Shown: positions 31,042 through 41,600 of the stretch, one piece after another
Layout: each line of letters opens with the position of its first letter
Numbering within the stretch: the first letter of the stretch is position 1
From: Sugiyamaella lignohabitans
Lineage: Eukaryota; Ascomycota; Dipodascomycetes; Dipodascales; Trichomonascaceae
Assembly (NCBI RefSeq): GCF_001640025.1
Contig: NC_031674.1
Location: 124,001 to 188,000 of the forward strand
DNA length: 64,000 nucleotides
Direction of reading: 5' to 3'
Made by a program: the position numbers and the translations under genes
The notes under the pieces: model-generated
What the model was told of the DNA's origin: nothing
Seen by the model: only the letters and a program-made list of their open reading frames with translations
Databases searched by the model: none

Positions 31042-32616
31042 TTAAGATTCAAGTCGCGAGATAGCACGAAGAATATCATGAGGGGAGACTGGCGTACGTA
31101 AACTAGACTCAGAACGGTCTGCGTCAGAATTGGCTTCAGGAATGGTCAGTACTAATTGAGTACTGTTATTGTTCGCATAAGTGATAGCTGCTGCTTCGGA
31201 GAGTTTCTTCATAGTCTTATCAATAAATATTGATGCGGCCTTGGTTATAGACTCAATTTTATGAACTCCATCGCGAAGCTGTGTGACACCAACCTCAACA
31301 TTTGGAAGGTTCTCACGGAAAGACCTCAGTTGAATAGATGGTTCGAGAACGGGGGTGCTACTGGATTTATACTCTAAAAACAGCCGTCGAGTCTGATCAT
31401 CTAGCGTATTTAAAATGTTATCATCGATGAGGTTGTCTAACCTTTCTTTAGAGAGCCTGGACTTGCCCACCGACTGTAAATTCCTCTCCAGTTCTTCTTT
31501 CTCCCGCTCCAACTCTTCAAGACGTTTTTGAAAAGCCGTTAGATTATTTTGCGCAGTAACATTAAGGGAATTGGGTATGCGCTTCACATTTGCTTGGCCT
31601 GCATTTTCAGGTCGCGAGTGCCAGTCGATAGATATTTTTCCATCAACGAGGTTTTTCACCACTTCTTCCTCGAATATTTGCCGTGCAATTGTCAAAGCAG
31701 TCAGCTCCTCTGATGTGGACTTCGTAGACTGGTCTCGTTTTCGTTTTAAATCTTCACCATGAACTTCTAGATTTCTTTTTAAACACCATAAAAGGACCTG
31801 TTTCAAGCGCTGAACATCGGACAAATTCTCATCTAAATGCTTAGAAAAGTCGCGTGCATCCACATCAGAATGAGGGTCGGCTAAATATCCATTACCAATA
31901 TTGCTTAGCCTCTTACCTCTATTGCTGAGACTGCTACGTCGTTTCCCAGTCGTGGTCTGATTACGGAGCTTTTGATTCCGTCGTATCACTGGTGTTTCTT
32001 GGTCATGAAGCAATACTTGTGTGGTCGAAGTACGTCCAGCAATTGAATCATCGTATGACCCGGGTTGAGAATCATGATTGTCGCTACTGGGTATGGAGGG
32101 CGGTGGAGTAGCTATCGCCGAGCCGCTCGTCGTGTCTCTAGGTCGCATTTTAGACAATTTTTGTCGTTTGTCGCTATCCTTTGAGTGCGCATGGTCGTGT
32201 TCTCGTTGTGACCTCTTTTTCTGTTTCTCATTTTCCTTTGAAGAATGTGCTGAATGTTTCTGTGATGAGCTTGATTTGGATGCTATCTTTTTAGCCTTTT
32301 CTGGTTCACTTCTAGATGAAGATATAGATTGCGACTTTGCCTGTTCCAAAGCTAGATGAACAGTTTCTTTTAAAGTAGTAACCTTTTTAGAGCTGCTAAC
32401 AGGTTTTGCTGTAGATGAATTAAGACTTGATTCACTATCTAGCCTTTTAAACACAAATCCATCATCTTCCTCTCGACTGACAGATTTTCTTGGTCTACCG
32501 CGTTTCTTCTTCGGCGGGTTCGTAACTTCAACGTTGGAGGATGTCGTATGTGGCACGGGTTGTCCAGAAACATCTGATCCATTTGGGCCAGCGTCTGATT
32601 TCCTGGGCCGAGCCAT
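31042..32616 (-). CDS. DSN1: Kinetochore MIND/Mis12 complex subunit Dsn1
   Basis: This 524-aa protein starts at the first in-frame ATG (32616); the frame is open further upstream but lacks ATG. The N-terminal half is disordered and basic, with an AT-hook-like KKRGRPRK at 37-44. The Dsn1 signature follows near residues 225-300: tandem Aurora-type sites in KRRSSLSNRGKRLSN, then ARDFSKHLDENLSDVQRLKQVLLWC. Phosphorylation of this region by Ipl1/Aurora B is known to relieve autoinhibition and let MIND bind CENP-C. A long heptad-rich helix (about 350-400, LEELEREKEELERNL) pairs with the other MIND subunits, and the C-terminal helix continues to residue 524. MIND bridges inner kinetochore and Ndc80. 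It is tail-to-tail with TRS20. Confidence 0.85.
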   Translation of the reverse strand: MARPRKSDAGPNGSDVSGQPVPHTTSSNVEVTNPPKKKRGRPRKSVSREEDDGFVFKRLDSESSLNSSTAKPVSSSKKVTTLKETVHLALEQAKSQSISSSRSEPEKAKKIASKSSSSQKHSAHSSKENEKQKKRSQREHDHAHSKDSDKRQKLSKMRPRDTTSGSAIATPPPSIPSSDNHDSQPGSYDDSIAGRTSTTQVLLHDQETPVIRRNQKLRNQTTTGKRRSSLSNRGKRLSNIGNGYLADPHSDVDARDFSKHLDENLSDVQRLKQVLLWCLKRNLEVHGEDLKRKRDQSTKSTSEELTALTIARQIFEEEVVKNLVDGKISIDWHSRPENAGQANVKRIPNSLNVTAQNNLTAFQKRLEELEREKEELERNLQSVGKSRLSKERLDNLIDDNILNTLDDQTRRLFLEYKSSSTPVLEPSIQLRSFRENLPNVEVGVTQLRDGVHKIESITKAASIFIDKTMKKLSEAAAITYANNNSTQLVLTIPEANSDADRSESSLRTPVSPHDILRAISRLES

Positions 32617-34300
32617 TTCATGTATTAAATTTTTGGCTCGGCTGTGGGGAGTGGAGGTTTGCACAGCTAGTTCCTCAGCACAAACCACCTTTTCTGCGAG
32701 TCAAAAAAATTTCTTCTCTGCAAAAAGGTACCATCTACCAAACCAGTCTTCCTCTGTCCGTATACTATCACTTTAAAGTTAGATGAACGCGAATTAGATG
32801 AATGTCAATGCAGGGCAGTTATTACCCAAGACGCGTCTTCGAGATGTTCGTGAAGATATACACAATCCGCAGATAACGAACAAAATCGACTGGTTACGGC
32901 ACTATCATGTCCATCAGCCATTACGACTCCAGTGCGGCGCTGCATCTGCACCCCGTAACCGACCGATGAGCTCAGACCAGGCGATAACGGAAACTGGCCC
33001 TACCTATGGTCACTACAGGAAGGGTCGCCCGGAACTAGAGGCCTGTCTGGCTCTTTTCACACATATCTTGACGTGTTAGCCTTTTCAACAGGGTAGGTGG
33101 TGTCTCCGGCGGCTGGGGCTCCACCCCAGACCCTGGTTGCTCCTGCTTGGTAGGAGTGATTGGGAACGACGTAACGACTCCAGCGGATCGAGAGAAGCCA
33201 CAGGGTCTGGGCACAGCACCAGCTGCTGGAGGCATCAGAGCCCGTACAATTTATCTCCCAACCAAACTGCCTAGTACTTAACCTCCGTGGTAAGGTTTAC
33301 AGTGTAGCTGTAAGGTAAAGATTTAGACGGAATTCAAGCTCTTAACGGACTCCGAAGTACTGTTGGGATTACATGGGGTTATATGTTCATTTTCTGGTAT
33401 AATCACATGCTACTAGAAGCTCTCTGTCTGACAGGCATGGGGCATTAGCATACCCGTTGAATCCTGCATACAATGGGGGACACAATAGCAATATTGCATG
33501 TTAGTTTGTGGAGGAACCTGATGTTCCAATTTAACTGCTGGTCCTGCAAACTTAGACCTGTAACTACATCCATACTCTATCCTTCCTTTAAGAACACTTG
33601 CTGACCGACATTCAAATGAGGATCTGGGTAATTTACAAGCAGCTGTCCACAGGCCGTGAACCTTTGAGCTGGGGTACATACGGAATTGGACCTGCCTATA
33701 TGGGAAACATACCCTCAGCCTTATCACATGCTCATCATGTTGGGATCTATTGCATCTCACCAGAAAAAGGAATGAGAGAATGGCCACCGAACTTTATCTT
33801 AGGTAGACACTAAAAGTGCCCAAACGGGATATGAACTGAAAGAGAAATATGGTGGTGGGTGTTCGGCTTGAACTACCTCGTGACAAAGCGCCCGAGTAGA
33901 TCAGACCTAACTCTATTAAATTTGCTGGAAATAGTTGACGTTTGCTTCATGAAATTTTTTCTGGTCCCGAAGCTAACATTGTCGCCGGTTGAAGCTTGTT
34001 CTCATTTTTTGGTGAATTCGGGTGAAAACTAGTGTATTAGCAAATAAACTATTTCTTGAATGTTTGGTATCTTGGCTTACAATTAAATATTTGAGAATTT
34101 CCAGTAACAGTAGGGACTCTGAAATCTTGGATACTGACTTATTACCGATAAATCGACTAAGTTTTGAGCCGTTAGGTGTCAGGTTGCAAACAAGATTTTA
34201 TTTTTGGATTTGTTCTTCTTCTTCATCAACTAAAAAGCTATCAGATATTACTTTGTTAACCTCATTATAACCCACTTCACATCTACCCGGAGCTTTAAAA
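32617..34300. other. Divergent DSN1/MDM34 region with a GC-rich inverted repeat
   Basis: A 1.7-kb segment without a recognisable gene. Short ORFs on both strands (for example around 33413-33813) lack ATG starts or known domains. The notable structure is the imperfect inverted repeat at 33104-33231. The MDM34 promoter occupies the right end. Confidence 0.5.
33104..33231. repeat. Imperfect GC-rich inverted repeat, possible small element
   Basis: The left arm (33104-33136) and the reverse complement of the right arm (33198-33231) share about three quarters of their bases, including AGGGTCTGGG and near matches over the rest. About 60 bp separate them. The left arm itself contains a perfect 6-bp stem, CTGGGG-CTCCA-CCCCAG (33113-33129). 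It stands out from AT-rich surroundings. Similar CTGGGGCTCC-CCCCAGACCC motifs are scattered between genes in various yeast genomes (recollection, not checked). No target-site duplication was identified. Confidence 0.55.
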
Positions 34301-35746
34301 ATGTCGTTCAAATTCAACTGGTCTTTTTTTAACAAAGACTCGCTGCTCGATCAGACATCGGAAGTGTTTAAAGTAGCCATGAATAAAGGAATAAAGCCAG
34401 ATATTATTATTGGTGATATGGCTGTTGATAAGTTCGAGCTTGGCACTGTTCCTCCAAGTCTGGAAATCCTTGAAATTGGTGATCTTGCTGAAGATAAATT
34501 TAGAGGTATTTTCAAACTGGAATATGCTGGAGATGCGTCTCTTTCGATTAAGACCCAGGTTCAGGCTAATCCCCTTGCACTGTTGAATGCGCAGTCATGT
34601 CGACTTCGTGGTGCTTTTCCAAAAATTGTTGGTGCTGCTTGCCCTTTAGAACTTCCGTTGAGTATATTTATTTCCGAATTTAAGCTGTCTGCAATAGTGA
34701 TTATAGTATTCTCTATGGCAAGAGGCTTGACCCTTGTATTTCAGAATGATCCTCTGGAGTCTGTTAAAGTGAGCTCAACATTTGACTCGTTGCCAGGTAT
34801 TGCTGAGTTCTTGCAACAGGAGGTAGAGGCAAGGTTAAGAGAATCTTTACGAGATGATATCCCTGAAGTTCTCCATAAATTAAGTCAAGAAAAATTAGTG
34901 TCATCTAATCGTTCTGAAGGTATGAAAGAGCTTATGACGCATCTTCAACACACTCCACACTCACATCGGTATTCTAATGCTTTTGCTTTCACCAATGACT
35001 CGTCCCCAATTCCTGACTTGTTTCACGGTTCAGATGAGACGGTAAATGGGCTGCATGATCTGGATGCCAGTCATTCTACCTTGAGTATAAGAGCTGACTC
35101 CATGATTCCAGACTGTGTTACAAGATCGACGCTAGCATCCTTTGAGGAAGACCTGAAGGCAAAAGCAGCTATGGAAGAGGATGCCCAAAGATTAAAATAT
35201 CAGGCAAGACACAAAGGAAGCAGAAGGTATAGTTCTACTAGCTCATCAACATCTTTAAGTGAGCTCGGTGCAATGTCGCCCATTATGGATGCTTATCCTC
35301 GACTCTATCGTGACGTGCGTCCTAAAAAGAGGGTAATCAAGCTGTCCAAGACAAATTCTACCATATCAGAACCGTCAACTATTTCACCATCAACACAATT
35401 AGAATCTCCCAATATCACAGCTTCTACCTCCACACATTGTACACCCGCATCGCCCCAATCCCCGCCATCAAGAAGCACACCTGAAATGTCCCCATTGCAT
35501 AGTAACAAAGGCTCGCCACGAGAACGGGGTCGACCAAAGCGCCGCGAATTATCCTTTGCATCCATAAGGAGCCCATCGCCAATAGACCTTGACTTCAGAG
35601 CTGTCCTAGAGAAACAAAAGCAAAAAGAGAATCTTAGTTTTACACTTAATGGAGCATCTGAGAAGACATTATCAAAGTGGGCCATAAATAATCAGCATCA
35701 AATTTTTGCACCGCCAAAATATGAAGAGTTGAGGGAAGACTTGTAA
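34301..35746 (+). CDS. MDM34: ERMES complex subunit Mdm34
   Basis: The 481-aa protein begins MSFKFNWSFF and contains the lipid-binding SMP domain at about residues 1-195. The family hallmark ELGTVPPSLEILEIGDLAEDKFRGIFKLEYAGDASL occupies residues 47-82, followed by QVQANPL, CPLELPLSIFISEF and a final helix. The C-terminal part is Ser-rich, with PRKR-like basic patches. Mdm34 sits at the mitochondrial outer membrane side of the ER-mitochondria encounter structure and passes phospholipids between the membranes with Mmm1, Mdm12 and Mdm10. ATG is preceded by AAAA, a good yeast context. It is convergent with MED22, whose stop lies about 107 bp away. Confidence 0.93.
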   Translation: MSFKFNWSFFNKDSLLDQTSEVFKVAMNKGIKPDIIIGDMAVDKFELGTVPPSLEILEIGDLAEDKFRGIFKLEYAGDASLSIKTQVQANPLALLNAQSCRLRGAFPKIVGAACPLELPLSIFISEFKLSAIVIIVFSMARGLTLVFQNDPLESVKVSSTFDSLPGIAEFLQQEVEARLRESLRDDIPEVLHKLSQEKLVSSNRSEGMKELMTHLQHTPHSHRYSNAFAFTNDSSPIPDLFHGSDETVNGLHDLDASHSTLSIRADSMIPDCVTRSTLASFEEDLKAKAAMEEDAQRLKYQARHKGSRRYSSTSSSTSLSELGAMSPIMDAYPRLYRDVRPKKRVIKLSKTNSTISEPSTISPSTQLESPNITASTSTHCTPASPQSPPSRSTPEMSPLHSNKGSPRERGRPKRRELSFASIRSPSPIDLDFRAVLEKQKQKENLSFTLNGASEKTLSKWAINNQHQIFAPPKYEELREDL

Positions 35747-35766
35747 TAAACAGATATAATAGGAAT

Positions 35767-35798
35767 AATGACTTAATGACTTAATGAAATAATGACAA
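35767..35798. repeat. 8-bp tandem repeat in MDM34 3' flank
   Basis: Four consecutive 8-mers: AATGACTT twice, then AATGAAAT and AATGACAA. It lies between the convergent MDM34 and MED22 stops and may be in the 3' UTR of either. Confidence 0.7.
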
Positions 35799-35852
35799 TA
35801 TTTTTTATAACCTGACGGATGAGATCTATTTCAATAAATAATGTATATATGC

Positions 35853-36307
35853 TTAATTGTCATCTAAAATCGCTTCTATTAGCTTATTCGCCTTGACCCT
35901 GGCTTTTTCCTGCTCCTCGCTGCTTTTTGTATCGTCTATGGCAGAAATCGGCTTTATCTGACCCAAGATCCAAGCTTCTTTCAAACTACGGGTGACGAAC
36001 AGCAAGTCCTCAGCAGCACGTACCTAAATGTCAGTATACCAGCAATTGCATTGATGGGTAGTTCAACTTACTACCGTTGTAGCATTAGCTTCGATTTGAA
36101 AACTCTCACCAGCGATGGATCCTCGGTCACTTCCAGAGTTCTGTCCTTTTGTTAGCAGTGCCTTAAGATCAGAATACATACCACCTCACTTACTCCTGCC
36201 AAATCTACAATCTCTGAAAACTTTGAGACGAGTCTGTCAGTTGCACTATCAATACGATCGAGCAAAACTCCAGTCCTCTGAGGTATCTGTTGAACCGGTT
36301 TTGACAT
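35853..36307 (-). CDS. MED22: Mediator head subunit Med22 (Srb6), three exons
   Basis: Exons are 36194-36307, 36072-36140 and 35853-36023, giving 117 aa, against 121 for S. cerevisiae Srb6. Intron 1 (36141-36193, 53 nt) has donor GTAAGT and ends GCTAACAAAAGGACAG. Intron 2 (36024-36071, 48 nt) has donor GTAAGT and ends TACTGACATTTAG. The joined protein has the Med22 order: helix LLDRIDSATDRLVSKFSEIVDLAG, then SFQIEANATTVVRAAEDLL across the second junction, then LFVTRSLKEAWILGQIKPI. Med22 pairs with Med11 in the Mediator head, which couples activators to RNA polymerase II. A second in-frame donor (GTATGT at 36178-36183) would add VSEV but leave only a 41-nt intron. No long ORF covers the gene, so it is easy to miss. 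Confidence 0.9.
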
Positions 36308-37029
36308 AATGAATCTTGAGGTTAGGTGGAGAAATAACGTCAATTAATGATGAACTTCAACATGTGAAGAGTCTGTGTCACGTGACACAACTATTTCCAA
36401 GTCGAAATATATCTCACTCAATAGACTATCAAGATTATAAAGTCAAACGCATTCTCAACTGACTCAAAAATATTTTAGATTCTAGGTTGGTCGATTCTTT
36501 AATGATTTGATTTAATGATAGGGACAATGCCCTTGAAGAAATATCGCATCCTGGGGACATGAAGGCAGGTTGGTCGGTATGATTGTCTTTAGAAAAATCA
36601 CAGCTTTATAAATAAAATCTTGAGACAAGGTTATATATTAGTATCGCTTTGTTCGCCTGACGGATATTGCGATTGCAATACTCAGGTATTTAAGGTTGCA
36701 TGCATGCTGCAACGCATGTTGGCTCAATATCCCCTGAATCCTTTGTTCAACATGTAAAGTTAATTACAATAAAGTTAAAAAAATCCCATACAATTACAAA
36801 GTGGTTTGTATATCTCAATAGCTGTGGTGACCTCACCTAATATGACTCTCTCGCTGCCGTTACTCTCAAAAACAATTCTGCTGTTGTCAAGTAGACCGTT
36901 TTACCCTGTTGATTTATACTGGGATATTTTACTTAAGCTTTTATATATTTAACCTTAAGAAATTACCTTGAATCGTCTATAAGAAGGGAAGAGTTGAACT
37001 GCCCTGGGTCAATTCAACAAACAACGAAG
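36308..37029. other. Divergent MED22/secreted-protein intergenic region
   Basis: Apart from the 16-bp palindrome, a TGACTCA heptamer occurs at 36460-36466. The right half is AT-rich with TATATATT at about 36942, a candidate TATA element 80 bp before the next ATG. No gene is seen. Confidence 0.45.
36374..36389. promoter_or_regulatory. 16-bp perfect palindrome containing CACGTG
   Basis: TGTGTCACGTGACACA reads the same on both strands. The core TCACGTGA is the preferred site of bHLH factors such as Cbf1. It lies 67 bp upstream of MED22 and about 640 bp upstream of the divergent secreted-protein gene. Confidence 0.55.
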
Positions 37030-38499
37030 ATGCTCCCAAAGTTATACCTCATATTTCTATCAGCAACCGCCGCTGCGGCCACCCAATATCATAGGCACCA
37101 TTCCCACCCCTCTAGCAAAGCAGTTTACTTGGAAGACACTGGCAGAGTCATTAATGCCATGGTTAACGATTTTAGAAGAAGTGGAGACAATCCTAGTTCT
37201 GCCGCTGTCACCAGCTTTATAGTTGATGTTGATGAACAACTCCAAAATATGATGGAAATAATGAACGAAGGCAATTCAGAAGAAGGAATTTCCATTGACA
37301 ATATTGTAGTTCCTACTTTCCAGGTTCTGGATGAAGGGTTCCAAATGGTCATAGATAATGTTGCCAGTACTGTACGTCATCCCAACTACATGCCTGCTCT
37401 TTACTCACTGTCTGTCTCGTTGTCCAGAGCTTCAGATCTCGCTGCTAAGTTGGATATGAAACATCACAAAAATAAACTAGGCTTTCTCAAAGATCAAGTA
37501 GTTGTTATGTCAAAGCGTCCTAAAACTTCCACATTGTTTCGCAAGAGGGATAGGGATCCCATAAATCAAGCTGCAGAGGAAATAACCTCTGCCAAACAGG
37601 AAATTGACACTTTAGTTAGCTGGCTTAAGTCACAGTCGAAGCCATCAGATAGAAATATTGTAATGGAATACAGCAAATCTTTGGAGAACATATTCAATGA
37701 TGCCGAAAAGAGTGCTTCGGATGCAATGGATGGCTCAGGTAAAAACCCCTCTACAGTTAATTCGGCCCTACTTGGACCCTTATTCCAATCGGCAGGAGGC
37801 GCTGTTGAAATCCTAACTAACGTTCTTACTTCTACCCCTCTTGATAAACCACTTTCGGACCAACTAGTTCTGATTTCAAAGCAAGTAGATAAGCTCTCAA
37901 CACTAGCAAATGCTTACGATTTAAGTCAGCATTCAAGTCAATTGACTCGTATGGCAACAAAGCTAAGAAATATATCGACTGGAGCGGTTCATACCAAAAA
38001 TACTGACAAAGTTGCAAGACAATTGGACCTCATGGGTGGAATCAACGCTGGAATGATAAATGCAAGACAGAGAATTGATAACGTCAAAAATGATTTGCAA
38101 CATGGCGGCAATCATATTACCGAGGATGTTATGGTGAACGCAATTACCGGTTTAGATGGTCAAGTTGACAATCTAATTGGAATGGTCGCTAGTGCACTAG
38201 CACCCGATACTGGCGGCCTCTCTCTTGTTGTGGAAGGTGCCATCCTTGGTCCGACTTTTCAATCATTGACTGACGGAGTAGAGGTGCTGATTGGTAAAGT
38301 CGGAGCTGTAGCTGACATTGCAGTGGTGCCAGTAACCCATCTTTTAGCGTCAAATTTGCAAAATGTAGCCCAGATTTCAGGCGACTATGGAATGTCCCAG
38401 TTTCAAGAAAAATTTACCCAACAAAGCCAACAGCTTACTCACGCCGCCGTCTTGGGCCAAAAGGCAGCATTACACAAGCTTCCCGTGTCCCAATCATGA
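37030..38499 (+). CDS. Predicted secreted protein made of three internal repeats
   Basis: The 489-aa product starts at ATG 37030; the open frame begins upstream at a TTG. Residues 1-17 (MLPKLYLIFLSATAAAA) form a clear signal peptide. The rest consists of three copies of a helical domain of about 155 residues. Matching cores are VVPTFQVLDEGFQMVI near residue 92, LLGPLFQSAGGAVEIL near 247 and ILGPTFQSLTDGVEVL near 405. Each is followed about 30 residues later by a segment of the type LxxxASDLAAKLDMxxHKNKL. Cys is absent from the visible repeats, and no GPI-attachment tail is evident. Dibasic KR pairs near residues 164 and 174, between repeats 1 and 2, are possible Kex2 sites. Length and helicity recall the HsbA-like surface proteins of fungi, but I cannot confirm that. 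Confidence 0.8.
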   Translation: MLPKLYLIFLSATAAAATQYHRHHSHPSSKAVYLEDTGRVINAMVNDFRRSGDNPSSAAVTSFIVDVDEQLQNMMEIMNEGNSEEGISIDNIVVPTFQVLDEGFQMVIDNVASTVRHPNYMPALYSLSVSLSRASDLAAKLDMKHHKNKLGFLKDQVVVMSKRPKTSTLFRKRDRDPINQAAEEITSAKQEIDTLVSWLKSQSKPSDRNIVMEYSKSLENIFNDAEKSASDAMDGSGKNPSTVNSALLGPLFQSAGGAVEILTNVLTSTPLDKPLSDQLVLISKQVDKLSTLANAYDLSQHSSQLTRMATKLRNISTGAVHTKNTDKVARQLDLMGGINAGMINARQRIDNVKNDLQHGGNHITEDVMVNAITGLDGQVDNLIGMVASALAPDTGGLSLVVEGAILGPTFQSLTDGVEVLIGKVGAVADIAVVPVTHLLASNLQNVAQISGDYGMSQFQEKFTQQSQQLTHAAVLGQKAALHKLPVSQS

Positions 38500-38623
38500 C
38501 CCTGGAGGTCATGGCCGTTCTGTTGCGAACAAGAACAGATGTTTCCTACATAAATACAGTGTTTACAAAATGTTTTTATTTATCACAATTCTTTATAATG
38601 CAAAATACATAGTAATGCCGAAG

Positions 38624-41600
38624 CTAATGCTCTAAGTTCTCCAATTGGCGACTAACTAAATAAATATCATCACGGGCCTTCGTAACCCATAATTTTATTG
38701 CCGTTCTAACGCTATAAATCGCTAGATCAAGGGCGATCCAAACGACAAGCACTGGATAGCAGAACACGTACATCCGAGCCTGTGTTTCTGGTGAGACGTC
38801 ATGATACCAGATTTTAAGCAATGCCCAACATAAAAAGGGAGGGCAAATAGCAGCCAAACCCAGAATCGACATTAACGGCAGTAGTAACTTAGTAGCGGCC
38901 ATCGGATTCTGGTAACCAATCCACCCATTTTCGGACAGCGCTCTAAAACTACGTGCCAATGACGAGTTTGGTGCGTGTTGCATCACAACATTCTTTGCCA
39001 ATAAGATAGAAAGTACACCACTTATGAACTTCGTCAACATAGACTTAGAATAAACAATCTCTGACGAGAGAACATGATATAGTGGTGATGATATGTATAG
39101 ATCAAGGATGCCACCAATAGCTGTAGGAACTACTAAGCATACCAAGATACTAAACAGAAGCTTAAACAAATGAACAATTCCAGACGCAGCTTCTGATGAC
39201 GCGAGCGGTGACTGTCGGAGCTGATTATATTCGTTTAGGAACTTTTCCTTTACGCGGTCCCAGTTGTCAGCTGTATAAAACAAAATGAACAGTGGGATAG
39301 ATCCCAAAATAAATTGAAAAACGTCACACATATCTTTAAAAATAGGGTGCAATAAAAATTGTGACATAACATGCCCTGTATAGATGGGAATAAGGATCAT
39401 ACTCATAACAACTAATGCACCATATCCCCAAATACAGCAAAGCAAAAGAGCAATTCTAATCCTGAAGTGCGGCGGTCTGTACACTACGGAATATTTTTCC
39501 AGTTCGTTGGATTCTGATCCCTCTTCGACTCCATCCAATCTTACATCGTCCTTAGTTACCGGTATAAAGAGGTTCAGTTTCTTTTTGGAGGAGATGCTGT
39601 CAGTATCTGGTGCGCGAACAAATCCACCATCCTTCACAAAGTATGCCCCATCCCATTTACCATTCTTCGCAATGTCATCTATAGTAACTGGTCGGGAGTA
39701 GTCTGGTTTACTGGACATAAACCAAGCTGCAATACTTCCATAATGAACTGTGCCTTGCTCTTGAGGGACAGGTTTGTTGAGTATGAAGGATGATAATCGT
39801 AAATACGAACAGGATGATTCGAAAGCGTATGCCCATATCTTGCGCATCACACTCAAATTTCTAACGGTTCGGATAAAGATAGGGAGCGTAAGGAAATAGG
39901 CAGCGCAAAATGGTATCATTATCACAATATGCTCCCGAGTAGTCGATACAAATGAAACGGGGAGGAATTCGACGTTCAAGTATCTCAAGGTATAAATCAC
40001 TCCTCCTAGACAAAGAACTATCAATGCACCATAAATCAAAGCAGAGAGCCCAATTTTTGCCAATTGTGACATTAATCCCCTATCAAGAACATCTTTGATG
40101 GGGTGGAAATTAGGGTCGTTAGGATCCCGAACAAAATAGAGCACTCCAGGTCTCATGATTTTGCGACAAAGGGATACAAACATTGCAAAAATGAACATAT
40201 AACATGTTCCCAAAGCCCAATGAAGTATTGTACTAATAACCGGGTATTTGACAGCAAAATTGACTTGGTCAGCAATTGAAGCCGTTTCAAATAATGGCAA
40301 TAATGAGAAGTCTAATAATAATCCACAAAATATGGGAAAAAGTACCAATTCAATTCCAATGACAGTGATAACTTTACAAATAGCCCCCATTTCTTTCAAG
40401 ACTCTCAACATATCCCTTCCAGTACGTGAAGCCGTAAGATTGGAGTTCGAAATAAATGCAGCCAGAAAGGTACCCGAAATACTGTAGCCCAAGAAAGTGA
40501 GAAGCAACCTAGAAGTAATGCTTGCTCTGATCATGATTGAACTGTTCACACTACTAGGTATGCCATTAATTAGATTAAAGGTGAGGTCTTTTACAGCTTC
40601 GTGAAATTTGACGAGAGAAAAATCAGGATTCGAAGCCAATATTCTCGTATCAATAAAAGAAGCAAAGACAAAGAATATGTTGTTAACCCAAGTGACCTGT
40701 GATTCTAGTGTTTGTTTGTAAAACTTCAATATTGGGGATACACTTTCACCGAGAAGTATGACCACAAGTCTTCCTGTCGCATACGGTAAAAGATAGAGAC
40801 AAGCTAAGGCAATGGCTGAAAGAACAGTTGCGGCTGCACACGTCGCAAAGGCGTTCACAATAGGGCCCTTGAGGCCAATTATATCACGGATACCTTCAAC
40901 CTCACCCACTTCTCCCAGATCTTCAGGTTCATCGTCGACTCCGCCAAAAAAGAAATCATCTTCACGAACATTCACTGGTAATGCAAAATCTTGCGGACGA
41001 TGTATTCGGCCATCCCTGCCGTTAGCATTATCATTGGCAATGGCATTGGCATTTTCAACATTCTGGTCTCTACCCTCAAGGGCTACGTTTTCTCCATTAG
41101 CTCTTTCAGCTTGGGGAGCGTCGAAAGCTCCGAAGTCAGCTCTCAGTCTGTCTAGCTCAATGTCAAGTGGGTTCTCATCAACTGCTCTGACTGCTTCTAT
41201 ACGAGGATTTGGAATCCGCAGTTGAGGTACCATCTGGGCATTATTATTATGAATGGCATTTGCGATGTTTCCAACGGGCGCATTTCCAGCCATTTGTAGG
41301 TCGCGTACAAATGCATCATTGAGAAGGATCCATTCTCTAACAATCATTACGACAAAAGCGCAAAATATCAGGAAACAGATCAAAACCTCGCCTTCCAATA
41401 TGAGTGTGACTACAATCTTGGCTTCTGGTCGCCACTTTCTAATCAGAGATTTAGGGAGTGTAATTAGAGGGGAAGATACTGATCCCTTCAGAGCTATCTT
41501 CACTAATGTCATTGGATACAACAACCCCTTCATGTTATGAGGCACTGATTCTGCCGCAGTCGTATATGTTCGAACCACAAGACTCGAAAATAGTGGTAAT

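Noticed and set aside
33413..33813. Overlapping ORFs on both strands in the DSN1-MDM34 gap
   Set aside because: The minus-strand frame starts with GTG; neither shows a known domain, and they are mutual shadows.
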